Shown here piece after piece: positions 12,712 through 28,000 of a DNA stretch of 64,000 bases. Positions within the stretch are counted from its first letter, which is position 1. Each line of letters starts with the position of its first letter. Position numbers and translations under genes: made by a program. The DNA comes from Myxocyprinus asiaticus (Eukaryota; Chordata; Actinopteri; Cypriniformes; Catostomidae), in the NCBI RefSeq assembly GCF_019703515.2, contig NC_059362.1:45351826-45415825 (forward strand), read 5' to 3'. Under the pieces are notes generated by a model. The model was not told where the DNA came from. It ran no database searches and saw only the letters and a list, made by a program, of their open reading frames with translations.

Positions 12712-13150
12712 TTTCCACCAGCACCAGCAGCCGCCTGTTCAAAACTCCCTAACACCCGCGGAGACGTCTCCAAACGCCCTCCAGTGTCGAACGTGTATCG
12801 ATAAACCCTTCGGACAGTCAGAATATAATCAATATTCAGAGTCCGGACAAATCGAGTGTGTTTCTGAGATAAAACTTCTCGGCCTGTTTAACTATCGAGT
12901 TCATCTGAACTGACGTGTTCTCTCTCTCACACATACACCGCTTCCGGTTATGAAAGGAGACACACCTTCACGTATCCGTATAATTTTCACACAGGTGTGT
13001 TGCTGTAGGGCTTCGGTAAATATTTGAACTGTGGATTGTGTGACAGATGTGCTAACACACCTGAGCAGGTAAAATGTTGTTGTGTGGGCGGAGCGGTTAA
13101 TTAGGCTTTGTTACGGACTTTTATTTTGAAATTTCTTCGGCGCTTATCTT
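12690..13150 (-). promoter_or_regulatory. slc35b2: slc35b2 5' UTR and promoter region, CpG-rich
   Basis: CpG density rises sharply around and upstream of the start codon (12711), for example at 12755-12800 and 12930-13150. A GC-box-like GGGCGGAG lies at 13086-13093. No TATA box is evident, which fits a housekeeping gene. The transcription start cannot be fixed from sequence. Confidence 0.5.
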
Positions 13151-14075
13151 TGGATATTTTTGAGGTGTAAGGAGGGAATAGCGCCCCTCTGGTGCAGCAG
13201 TGTAACTTCAAGTTGAAATATTGTTTTAATACACTACCTGTTGAAAGTTTGGACTTATTTTTATTATTTTCTACATTTTATAATATTATTAAAGTCATAA
13301 AACAATTAAATAAAAATAATGGGAGAATGTGAATATACCAAACCCCCTTTAAAACCAGCCAACTGGGAGACCAGCTAAAATCTGCCAACCAGCTAAGGTT
13401 AGTTTAAATATGACATAGCATCTGTTATAGCAAAGAATGTTTTTAATGCATTAAATATTTAGCAACTAAATACAGTTATAATGATCATATGTTCCCCTAC
13501 AGGAAGTAAAACAAAATCCTTTTTTTATAAACCGAAATGAGGAAATACATTTACAATTACTAGAAACATATTTCAACCCCTCCTCTGTGATGTAATTTAC
13601 ACAAATAATGTATATTTGTGTGTCATGGTTCTCTTCATACATTTAACAGGAACTTGTTTTGTAGACTCCAGTGTGGCTTTTCCTGTGAGTTTCTGGTTAT
13701 TGTTGTTTTTCCAGTATCAGAGCTTTTAAGAATTACAGCACATTTCCTCGTCCAAAGCATGAAGCTGTCACCAGCGTCTGTGTTTGGTTTGCATGATAAA
13801 TAGTGTTTAGCATTACATTAAGTTTTGCATATTTGGCATCCTTTACGATCCACAAGTGTATCATCAGTATATCAATTCAATGATGTACCATCATCCTGCC
13901 TTGCCAATGCCTAATAATATATATTTTGTTTTTTTACTTGCAATGTTGTGTAAAATAAGTGTTCATTTGTTTTAGCAAATCTGAATAAATCTTATTTACT
14001 GTCAGTGAATGTATGCTTTTTATGTATACAACACTGCATAAATATTTTTCATTGAGAAAATGAACATTTTGAACA
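13150..14075. other. Intergenic spacer, nothing recognised
   Basis: AT-rich sequence between the slc35b2 promoter and a Tc1 element. Short ORFs (for example 13618-13803) lack motifs or splice logic. Confidence 0.4.
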
Positions 14076-15520
<1,445 letters not shown>

Positions 15521-15711
15521 CTTCTGCACCACTATTTAATACATTAAAAATAATACATTTAAAAATTATAGGGTTGTGAAATACACATCATATTTATATT
15601 TGCATACTTCTATGTGATGGTTTGTGATAATCAGATATAAAAAATGGCACTTATTGATGGCACTTGTATTTAGCAGAAAAGAAACAGTGAATGTAAATAT
15701 TAAAACTTATT

Positions 15712-15717
15712 TTTATT
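15712..15717 (-). terminator. nfkbie: Candidate poly(A) signal AATAAA for nfkbie
   Basis: AATAAA is read on the minus strand about 316 bases after the nfkbie stop codon (16033). It is the first such signal I see that lies before the Tc1 element. Use is inferred, not shown. Confidence 0.4.
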
Positions 15718-16032
15718 GGCACTTTGACCTGCCTTTTTGGAAACAGGTATGTAAAGCAGTGTTTCATTTGCTCATCTTGCTTACAGCAACAGTATTGCTA
15801 CAAAAAAAACAAAAAACATTAATATTGCAAATCATAAATCAGAATGCTTGATGTTTAGCATTTACATGAAGGATGCTAAGAATACACAATACATACAATA
15901 TGAATACTTTCCACTGTTTGCAGCAGATGCACAAAAACTGAACTAGTTTTAAGCTGTGCAGAGTTAAAATAAACCAACTTCAGATCAGAGTTTAAACAAA
16001 ATAAAAACATGCGAAGAGTCATTTTCACATAT

Positions 16033-19000
16033 TTAAAAGTTTATCACAGTCCTGCCCATGATCTGAATATCATCGAAGGGGAACAGAGCCAAAATCTGCA
16101 AAACAAAAGAGAAAATGTTAACACATCATCTCATTTAATGTGAATTTTACATTGCAAAATGTCAACATGAAATGACATGATTTTGATTCATAAGTCTGAA
16201 TGCCACTAAACCAAAACCAAATTGTTCTTGATGGTTTAATATCAATCTTACATCATCATTGCCGTCAGCCAGATCCAGGGCTGTTTCATCCTCCATGTTT
16301 CGGATCATCTTGTCAGCTCCGGCCTGGCACAGACGGTTGACAACGGCTGCGTCCTGCCTGCCCACTGCCAAATGCAGCGCCGTGCAGCCGTTGAACATGG
16401 CAGCGTCGACATTCACCCCGTTGTTGAGCAGCAGATTCACCGTGGACACATCATGCAGCTCGACAGCCATGTGTAACGCCGTCTTCCCACTCGTACCCTC
16501 CTGAGTGACACAAGATAAGTCGAGAATGAGGAAAGACACCAAAATATGTGCAGTCACAAGACTGTAGAATTTCAGCAAGCACAACAGATCAGCTTTGGGT
16601 GAAAACAGCTCACCTGTATGTTCAGGTTAACACCGTTCTTCATCAGGAGCCGCATCAAACGATGGTGTTTGTGCATTGTGGCCACATGGAGACACGTGAG
16701 ACCTACAAAATGAAGACTCGACATCAGATTTACATGTATAGTTCAGACTTAAGTGAAACTCTGTCATTATTTATTCACCCTCATGCTGTTTGAAACCTGT
16801 ATATTGTTATTTGTTATGTGGAACACAAAGGAGAAGTTTTGAAGAATCTTTATGGAGCTCTTTTCCATACAAACACAGTTCATAGTGACCACAACCGGGA
16901 AGCTACAAAAAGTGAAACCTGCAGCGCTTCGACATACAATTTTATTAATAAACACTAAGGCTGGGGGCCTGGGTAGCTCAGTGGTAAAATATGCTAGCTA
17001 CCACCCCTGGAGTTCGCTAGTTCGCTAGTTCGAATCCCAGGGCGTGCTGAGTGACTCCAGCCAGGTCTTGTAAGCAACCAAAATTGGCCCAGTTGCTAGG
17101 GAGGGTAGAGTCACATGGGGTAATCTCCTCGTGGTCGCTATAATGTGGTTTGTTCTCGGTGGGGCGCATGGTGAATTGAGTGTAGTTGCCGCGGTGGATG
17201 GCGTGAAGCCTCCACACGCGCTATGTCTCCGTGGCAACGCTCAACAAGCCACGTGATAAGATGCGTGGGTTGACTGTCTCAGACGCGGAGGCAACTGAGA
17301 TTCGTCCTCCACCACTCGGACTGAGGCGAATCACTACGCAACCACGAGGACTTAGAGCGCATTGGGAATTGGGCATTCCAAATTGGGAGAAAAAGGGGAA
17401 AAATCCAAAAAAAAATAAAAATAAAAAATAAACACTAAGGCTGTCGTTAAAAACGTTTAGGCAAAAAATAATGCAGAATAATAGAAATAAAACATTTATA
17501 TTATTATTTTATATTTATATTATTATATTATAATAGTCAGAATACTTATATATTTATTCAAATGAATATAATATACATAATAAAAATAACTACCTTTATT
17601 CGGGGACCTTTCTCAGCAAATATGGATGTATGCAAATTATTCGATTAATTCACTGGAATGTCGTGCAATTAATTTGAATAAAAAATTTTATCGATTGACA
17701 GCCCTCATCACAATATTGAAGCAAATAAGATTTCAGAGATAAATGTTATAAATAAAGTAAAATGTTGCACAATTATTAGTAAATAACAACTTAAATTTCT
17801 GTCTGTTCCTCACACAAAATTGTTTGTGTTTAGATGACTTGAGATAAAGCGCATAAGTTGCATGAACTACTTTTATGGCGGCTTTTTGGAGCCGGACAAT
17901 AAAATTCACCTTTACCATTTTCATGAACCTTGTGCGACTCCATGTCCACATGCATGGATGTTGTATTTTGGCTTCGCTATATGCAACGCATAATTTAAAT
18001 TCATTTAAACCAACTCATCTCAGTTCAGGAGACTCTGTGCTGTCAGTAAAGGGTTAAACTTTCGACGCATGTGACCAAACAACATGGCACCGACCACAGC
18101 AGAGTTTGTCTCTGGGAGAAACGCCAACAAAACTATATCCGGTAAGAAACCTAATTAAGTGTTTACATTGAAACCTGTTTAAATCAAAAGATTAGAATGT
18201 CGTAAAAGATTAGTGTCTCTAGTTTCATCCGATATGCCATTTTTAAAATTAGAGTGATTTATCACGAAACGCCATGCTAATAAACACAATATACACTAAT
18301 GTGTACTTTAGCGCATTTGTTCCTTAGAAATACTATATTCACTTTATATCACATTGAGAATAAATGTATTCATCCAAAAGCTGATAAATGTTGCTTTCAG
18401 AAGCTTTATATGGAGTTAGGATGAAAATAAGGTGCATTTCAAACTGTTCTGAGACCAGTGCAGACAGACAGCACACTGGAGGTTAAGTCATTCACTAAAT
18501 AGGGAGCAAGGGAGCATCCTATAGCTCTCTATGCATCTAAGTGCATTCACTCCTAAATTCCGACCAAAAGTTCAGTTTCAGGCTGCAGATGATGTTTGGA
18601 TCACTCAACATGTTTGACAGACATGTGACAATGATAATCAGTACATAGATTCAGAATTTATAATGTATCATTTTATTTTAACATGGTTGGCAGTGATTGG
18701 ATGATGCTGGACATTACTTTGAATCTGCATTAATTATGCTAATGTCTGATGTAATGTCTGTAACGTCTCAAAAACATGAATAATCAACACTCCTGGAAAC
18801 GTAATAAACAATTTGATCAAATACAAAATCTGACTTTCTATAGCTTAGTGTTATTATTTTTAATTTTTATTATTTTTCCCCTTTTTCTCCCAATTTGGAA
18901 TGCCCAAGTCCCTATGCGTGGTGGCGTAGTGATTCGCCTCAGTCTGTGTGGCGGAGGACAAATCCCAGCTGCCTCTGCGTCTGAGACCGCCAACCCGTGC

Positions 19001-22000
19001 ATCTTATCACATGGCTTGTTGAGCGCGTTACCATAGAGACATAGTGCGTATGGAGGCTTCACGCCATCCACCGTGGCAACCACGCACCCCACTGAGAAAA
19101 AACCACATTATAGCGACCACGAGGAGGTTACCCCATGTGACTCTACCCTCCTTAGCAACCAGGCCAATTTGGTTGCTTAGAAGACCTGGCTGGAGTCACT
19201 TAGCACACCCTGGGATTCGAACTAGCGAGCTAGCGAGCTAGCGTCTTTTACCACTGAGCTACCCAGGCCCCTCTATAGCTTGGTATTATTTAAAATTTAG
19301 TCTTAACTTTGTCCAGCTGTCCACATATGTTGCCATCAATATTTAGGAAAACGATTTGCTCTAGATAATCTTTTTTGCATGCCAAAGTGCTACTAGTTAC
19401 AAATCCAAAAGGTAAAAGGAAAAGTCACACTGGAGTCACGTGGGGGTCTCAGGAGGTTAAACATAAAAATGCTGCATGACACAATATATTCTGCAAAACA
19501 CAATCTTTTGGGTTTGGAACAACATGAGGGTGAATAAATGATGACAGAATTTTTATTTTGATTGAACTAACCCTTTAATATGCATGTGTTTATTCGATTT
19601 TGGGCACTTTCATGTCCCTGGGGTTGCTTTTTATTAAAACAAACAGATTGCAACTTTTTTTCTTTTTGCTAAATGAAGGTCATATTAAAACTGTATTGGA
19701 AACTTAAATTTTTTGTATAGATTTTACTGTTTTAGACTAGTCCCATTCCCAGACTTTCAATATTAAATGATGAAAATTTTTACATGTTTAAAACTATTAT
19801 CATCTAAACAAAGAGTTAAATAAATATAAATCGTTTCAATAATTATTGTGTGAAAATAAATGACGACTGTCCCACAGTTGTGGCATAAATTCTACCACAT
19901 TAAACAATTTTGCCCCTAATAAAAAATTTTCAAAAGTTAGTGAACTTCGTTAGTGTCATAGATGAAATATGAGACAAATCTAAGAAAAATATCACTTTTT
20001 ATTGGGTGTCATTTCCAATCAAGATCATTTTGCCAAATTATACAAGAAATTGTGTAAAAACTGTTTTAAAACTGTCTAAAAGCACCCAAAGTTGAAGAAA
20101 CACATACAGTTGACATACAGATTGTTAGCTAATACATGCATCAACTTATGTTATCTTTAAAATATAAAAAAAAAAAAAATCAATGTTTGTTTCCTATTAA
20201 AATATCATCACCATGCCAACACTACTTAAAACTCCAAGGCACCTTTTTCCCTGCCAACTTCCCTCTTTCTGTTCACTAAAAACCCTCTTGATATAATGAG
20301 AACCAACCCACACATTCACACCACTAACAGCACAGTAACGTCATTGTGAATCTCATTTTTTAAACATACACAGTATTCCAACATAAAGGCAACACTAAAG
20401 TAGATTTGTGCAAAACTACAGTGAAGCTAACATCTCCTTTTGAGTTGTTTTGGAACGACATGAGGGTGAATAAATGATGAAGGATTTTCAATTTTGGGTG
20501 TATTTTACCTCTCCAGTTCTGGGCCTCCAGCATGTGGGCGAGTTTGTTGGGCGAGGCGTCATGGATCATCTCACTGGCACAATCCCAAAAGCCATGTTCA
20601 CAGGCCACATGAAGAGGGGTGTTTCCATCTTGGTCCTGTAGCTCAAGCGAGACGCCCTTTGCCACCAGGTCTTTCACTACGGTGTGCTGGTTCAGATATG
20701 TAGCGAGATGCAACGGCGTCTGTAGATGTCAAAACAGAGTACAGTTTGTACAACCAATGGAAGAAAACCAGCAAATCTGGTTGAAAACATTATTTTTGTA
20801 ATTCTGTAATTGCACAGTTCACCTTTAACCAAAAAATGTTAACCAAAATATGGTTTCGTTTATGGTGCGAACGGATACGTCTGGTAATCAGTTGCACAGG
20901 GACCGTCCCCACGTCTCAAATAACAATTAAAGCATCCAAGCTTAAAACAATGATGTTTAATTTCATAGTTAGCCTGTATGGGTTAACAAGAGCATTACAG
21001 TATGGCATTAATTCAATAACCCATTTCACTTAACGACAAAAAGGAAGGACTAAAACAAATGTTAATCCATTCCAAAGAGGAGAGACAATGCAAACATTTA
21101 CTCACACTGACTGTGTGAAAAGGAAATCGGTGAGTAATGTGGCCAATGGCCTGGCGTTATTTGATTACGTGGTTTTTGGTAAGTCTGCTGCACAGTAGGA
21201 CTTGTATTACTCACAGCTTGAAGTGCTGGCGGCCAGATTTCTGCTGTGTTTCCTTTCGAGTGCACGCTTGTACTGACTGATGCGCTTTAAGTCCTTCTGA
21301 CCCAAATCTGACATCCTTATGCTTAACAAAACTCAACTAGCATCAATGTGCTGTTAAAGTCCATAAACGGCATTCAAAACCCATTTTACTTGTGTAATGT
21401 GACATTTCAGAGTGAAACAAGGTATTCAAAGAAAATAAAATGTAGGGTTTTTTTAACGATTAAAAAAAACAACAATGTATTTTACAGGGGGCCTGGGTAG
21501 CTCAGAGAGTATTGACGCTGACTACCACCCCTGGAGTCACAAGTTTGAATCCAGGGTGTGCTGAGTGACTCCAGCCAGGTCTCCAAGGCAACCAAATTGG
21601 CCCGATTGCTAGGGTGGGTAGAGTCACGTTGGATAACCTCCTTGTGGTCGCTATAATGTGGTTCTCGCTCTCGGTGGGGCGCGTGGTGAGTTGTGCATGG
21701 ATGGTAACGTGCTCAACAAGCCGCATTATAAGATGCGCGGATTGACGGTCTCAGACATGGAGGAAACTGAGATTCGTCCTCTACCACCCGGATTGAGGCG
21801 AGTCACGACGCCACCACGAGGACTTAGAGCACATTGGGAATTGGGCATTCCAAAATTGGGGAGAAAAGGGGAGAAAATAATATATATATATATTATTTTT
21901 TTTTACAGCTATGCATAACTAGCAAAAATTTATATTTACTAAGGATGTCCCGATACCATTTTTTCCCCAACATAATACTGTATTATTTTATCAAATGAAG

Positions 22001-25000
22001 TGCTTTTATACAGAACCTCACAGCACAATCCAAAATACAAAATTGGAGATATTTTGTCTGCATATCAGAGCACGACAAATGTGAGATATTGCTTAAACAT
22101 AATACAATTACTATTGATTTATTATCATTATTATTAATAGTAGTTGTAATGGTAGTATTACAGTGAATATCACATAACTATACAGTAGTGATATATTTCT
22201 GTCGTACTTGTTTTCCATTTAAATTGAGCTTTTATTTTGGCCCTTTCCGTTTCTGTGTTTTGACCTCTGGAAACGCAGGTCGCTACGTGACCCAATGTGA
22301 TTATTAAACCGCAAAAGGTTGCTATTTAATTAAATAAACATGTAGTCTGTATGTGCTGCGCACTACATAGTGTATCAGCGCTCTGCTCGCGGTTATTTGC
22401 TACAAAGAGTACACGCAATGCTCATGATGGTGTTTTCCGTGTATGAGTCAAGGAGCTCTAAAACGTACGAGCATCCGGCATCGGCAACACATTCACTTTA
22501 AAGTGCTCAGCACATCCTTTATACATTTAACCTATTTATCTCAATAATCACACTAGGACATAACAATATTTTAATTTGTGTGCCGCATGTTTACGGAATG
22601 ACATTCAACGTCAGATGGTGTCAGAGCACAAGTACAAGAGCGTGGTATCGGATGCGTGGAGCGTCAATGCCAGCACTGGTATCGGGACATTCCTAATATT
22701 TACCACAGAAATCTATGGGCCTGGAAATCACATTGTTAAAAATTACCCAATATTTCCTGGTTTTCCATGACCATGGGAACCCTGAAAATCAACAGCTCGG
22801 TTGACGTAGCCACATGTTAAAGCTTCCCTCTACCAAAAGGCCAAGATAAACGTCAATAACAAGTTTCATTTTGCTTTTCAAACTACAGAAACTATCATGT
22901 GTATGGGTGGTGGCGGGATGGGGTTCTCCAGAAAACCCCTCGATCTGTTGCTACTGAATAGACCCCAAGTTTCAAAATAACAACTGAAACTAAAGCTGTC
23001 AAACGAGTGTAATAAAACCAGATTGTGCTTTGATATGCGCTCGGGGAGTTTCCCCTCACAGAGGAAACAAAAATAACCAAAACTCATGCAAGATTTCCCT
23101 CAACAATTTTTCTGTGCCATTAGGGCTAGTGGGACTTATTCATGCATTTCCATGTAAATCGTCCATGAGACCCTTCTTATGTATACTGCATGCAACAATT
23201 TCATTAAAAAAAAAAAAAAACTATTCTTTCATCATTTACTCACCCTCATGATGTTCCAAACCCATCTGACTAACTTTCGTCTGTGGGACACAAACATATT
23301 CTGGACTGACAGCCTCAGTCACCATTTATGTTTATTGTATCTCTTTTCTACACAATAAAAGTTATTTCTACCATGTTGTACAGAACAAAGAAAGCCATAC
23401 AGGTTTAGAACCACTTGAGAGTGAGGAAATGATAGCAGAATATTTATATTTTTGGGTAAACTAGCCCTTTAAGAATGGTTTATCGAACACATTACACAGA
23501 AATTCATTCTGGCTGATTTCTAAAGTGAGATCTAAGCGTGATACCTGATACAAGTTGTTCTGAATATCCAGCAGGTCTCTTGGAAACAGGTCTATCAACT
23601 GAAGTGCAAAGTGTTGCTCTTCATGGATTATGGCCAAATGGAGAATCCTGAAACAAAACAGAAACATACAAGAAAGTTTCAGTTTAAATGCCACTTAAAC
23701 ACTGGTTAAAAGTTGAAACGGAAAAAGAAAGGAACTATCCAGGAAACATTTCACAATGTGAGATGGAATAAGTAGGTTGAATAATACCGAGAAATATATC
23801 ACACAAAAGTGGAGCTCGCTGAAAGTGGGTCGCTATTTCGCAACACTGGAACTTTTACAGATGCTCATTGTTATCAAATGATAAAAGCTTTCAGATGGAG
23901 CTGCTTTGGTTACTAGAATTCTTGTGATGAAAATAAAGAAAATGCAGGTGATTTGAAAACAAAGATGAGATGATAAAATACTACAGCAGCACAACTTATT
24001 GCACACTAAGCAAGAAGCTTTAAGCTGCTTTAAAAGTAGTTAGGTGAATCTCATAAACAAGTCACATTTCACCCCTAAATCAAAAGGAAAAATAAAGAAA
24101 CCACATTTTGCATAAATAAAGCCTATTTTAGGACCATTCTGATTTTTTGTGACCACACAGATTGATTTTACACTGAAATACAGCTAAAATTGGTCTGTGT
24201 TTACCGAAATGCGAAACACTGCCTCCAGTGGCCAAAGCAGTAACTGTTGTTGGGAGTATGTGTGAGCTGAAATCTCCACAGAGGGGCGCCAAAAGCGAGT
24301 TGTTTTCAGCTGTACAGGATGTAATACAGTGAAGAGGAATGCATATTTTATAAACAGTAGTCCCTAACTCAAACCCCAAACCTAAACCTAACTATCAGAG
24401 GAGTAAAATTTAATGTTAGGAGTAAAAAATGCATCCCCTGAATCCCTCTTGTCACTGATTATTATATATTACCGTATCGCATCTGGATGTTTTACTTTTA
24501 CTATTCCCTTTGTTTTCAACAATGTTTCTCATTGGGGGCCTGGGTAGCTCAGCGAGTACAGGCGCTGACTACCACCCCTGGAGTTGCGAGTTTGAATCCA
24601 GAGTGTGCTGAGTGACTCCAGCCAGGTCTCCTAAGCAACCAAATTGGCCCGGTTGCTAGGGAGGGTAAGTCACATGGGGTAACCTCCTTGTGGTCGCTAT
24701 AATGTGGTTTTTGCTCTCGGTTGGGCACGTGGTGAGTTGTGCGTGGATGCCGCGGAGAATAGCGTGAAGCCTCCACACGCTCTACGTCTCCACGGTAACG
24801 TGCTCAACAAGCCGCATTATAAGATGCGCGGATTGACGGTCTCAGACATGGAGGAAACTGAGATTCGTCCTCCACCACCCGGATTGAGGCGAGTCATGAC
24901 GCCACCATGAGGACTTAGAGCGCATTGGTCATTGGGCATTCCAAATTGGGGAGAAAAAAAAAAAATGTGTTTCTCATTATTGCAACACAGTCATTTTGTA

Positions 25001-28000
25001 ATAAATTATTGTCAAAAAGAAGTTTTATTTTTTAAATTAAAATCAGCGAAAGTGAATGGCGGTATCAAATGTGTTCTACTATGATGAATAAATAACAGTG
25101 GCATAGCCAGAAAAAAAGATAAACACAATAAGCACAATAAAGCGACATATAATAAAGCAACCGATATTGCTTTTTAGCTATAATTATTGTTTAGCCCTGT
25201 GTTACGTTTTAAACTAAACAATTGAATGACACTTTTATCAATGGGTCTGTTAATGTTTAAAAATAATAGGCTTAAGAATTCATCATAAAATTAAATTGTT
25301 TAGACTGATTTATAATTATTTTCCAAAATATGCTCAAGACAAATATAAATGGTGGGACCATTTTCACTATACAGGAAAATTGTGAAAAAACACCAAGTTT
25401 TAGGTTTCATTCATTAAACTTAATTGTGGATAATTAATAAATGAGTAGTGCATCATGTTAAACAGATAAATGCACAAATGTAAAAGGTTACATATCTTTT
25501 CTAAAAAGTGGGTTTGGTTCATAGTAAAAACAGAAAAATAATACTATTGTTACATGAATTATTAAGCCAATTAACCATCATTTCTGACATGATGTAAACT
25601 AAAACAAACAGACAGGAAATAGACTGCTGATTTGCATAATAGATTTGCGTTTCATCACAGGAAAATTTACTGAACCAATATTTGAAATATAAATGAAATC
25701 TGTAATCTATACAGGCAGATAAGTCTGATCTTTAAACCAACAAGGGCCACAGAATTAACAACATAAATTCGCATTACACATTAAGGACAAATACGGTAAT
25801 GATCGTGAGTGGATGCACGGTACATATAGTCGCGTTGACCAAAAGAGACATACAGTATTTTAAGTATTTAGAAATATTTTGGTATTGAAAACATAATTCT
25901 TCTTAAGGTGTATGAAACACACATTCACCTTAACAAATATGACAATTTATATGACCATTAATCGTGAAAGCCCTAAAACAGAAAAGTAATCGTCATAATC
26001 GCAATTATTTATTTGGCAATTAATCGTCAGCCAAATTTCATATTCGTGACAGTCCTACCTAAACCTAACCATCAGTGGAGTAAAAATGTAATGTTAGGGG
26101 TAAAAAATGTAACCTCTGAATCACACTCGACACTTGATTATGCGAACGTGATTATTAAATTCTGTAATCGATTCATCAAAGTTTCAGCATAATATCGATG
26201 CATTTTACACCCCTTGATACGATGATTAAGCGTCAAAAAACGTATAACTTGAAAATAACATAAAAAATAAATAAAAATAGGCTTCACTTTCTATACTCAA
26301 GATATAATTTCGTATTCCTTTCTTTCGATTTTTGGAGTAAAGTAGGACATTTTCTTGACAGGTTTTCGTGAGAATCGCCAATAAAGATTTTTGCATCGTA
26401 ACATTATTTTCAATAATTTTAAGTCTTACTTTTAAGTCTTTTTGTAATTCCCTTTATTCCAAATGGTGATTCTCATTACTGTAATACAGTAAAAATGTTT
26501 ATTATTATTATTATTTAAAGCAGCATTAATTAACAGCAGTTCAACAAATACTAAGATGAAGTAAATATACGATATATTTTAAATAATAGTATATCATCAT
26601 TATGTACATTTTACATTACAGTAATGAGAATGGGATTTTTTTTTTTTTTTTTTTTTGCATTACGGTCATGAAATTTGGAGGGAAATGTGCGTAACTGTCA
26701 TGAAAATGACACAATGCAAAACATCTTAAATGCTCTAAACAAATAGGCTTCATTTTCTTTCAGCAAAATATAATTTCCTTGATTCTGGGATGAAATATGA
26801 TCTGGACTTGTTCTTGACATGACTGATCCAGTTTTTGCATCACAAAACTAAAGAAATACAAATCCACTTGTTTACTTTATTCAGCACTCAGCGGTATCTT
26901 ACGGTGGCCCAGAGGTGCACAACACAACGTAATTTACAAAGCAAACAAAAGTTCACAACACAAAGAAATTAAGCCGCAACACAGCTTAATTTATTTGTGA
27001 TGTGGCTTAAAGGGATAGTTCACCCAAAAATGAAAATTCTCTCATTATTCACTTACCCTGATGCCATCCCAGATGTGCATGACTGTCTTTATTCAGCAGA
27101 ACACAAATGAAGATTTTTAGAAGAAGACAGAGCTCAGTCGGGTGTTTATAATAGAAGTAAACAGGTGCCAGCACTTTGACAGTCCAAAAGTCACATTTAG
27201 GCAGCATAAAAGTAATCCACACGACTCCAGTCGATCAATGAACGTCTTCTGAAACAAATCTAGACGTTTAAGTCAATAATTAAAAAAAAATTTTAAATCG
27301 CTGATTTTAATTTAAAAAATAAAACTTCTTTTTGACAATAATTTATTACAAAATGACTGTGTTGCAATAATGAGAAACAAATTTTTTTTTTCTCCCAATT
27401 TGGAACGCCCAATTCCCAATGTGCTTTTAAGTCCTCGTGGTCGTGTAGTGACTCGCCTCAGTCCGGGTGGCGGAGGACGAATCCCAGTTGCCTCCACGTC
27501 TGAGACGTCAATCCGCGCATCTTATCACGTGGCTTGTTGAGCGCGTTGCCATGGAGACATAGCACGTGTGGAGGCTTCACGCCATCCACCGCGGCAACCA
27601 CGCCCAACTCACCACGCACCCCACTGAGAACGAACCACATTATAGCGACCACAAGGAGGTTACCCCATGTGACTCTACCCTCCCTAGCAACCGGGCCAAT
27701 TTGGTTGCTTAGGAGACCTGGCTGGAGTCACTCAGCACACAATTAAAACGTTTTTAACTTTAAATCGGCACTTCCATCCAGGGCTCTGATGCAGTTTGAA
27801 ATGGGCGAACTCTTGTGTGACGTTCATTCTTCTGTTGTAAATAAGCGCCGCTTTTGAATTCTTGCGTGAACTCGCTGACGCCCTTATGTCACGCTTCACG
27901 TCAGCTGCTGGCAGGAAGCGCTTTACAAAAGTTCATAATATTTTAATTATCGATTTATTTTTTTACATAAACATCTAGATTCATTTCAGAAGACACTCAT

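Noticed and set aside
16968..17045. tRNA-like sequence with A and B boxes, repeated at other loci
   Set aside because: It is the head of a SINE with body, A-tail and target duplication, not a functional tRNA gene; the acceptor stem and CCA end do not form.
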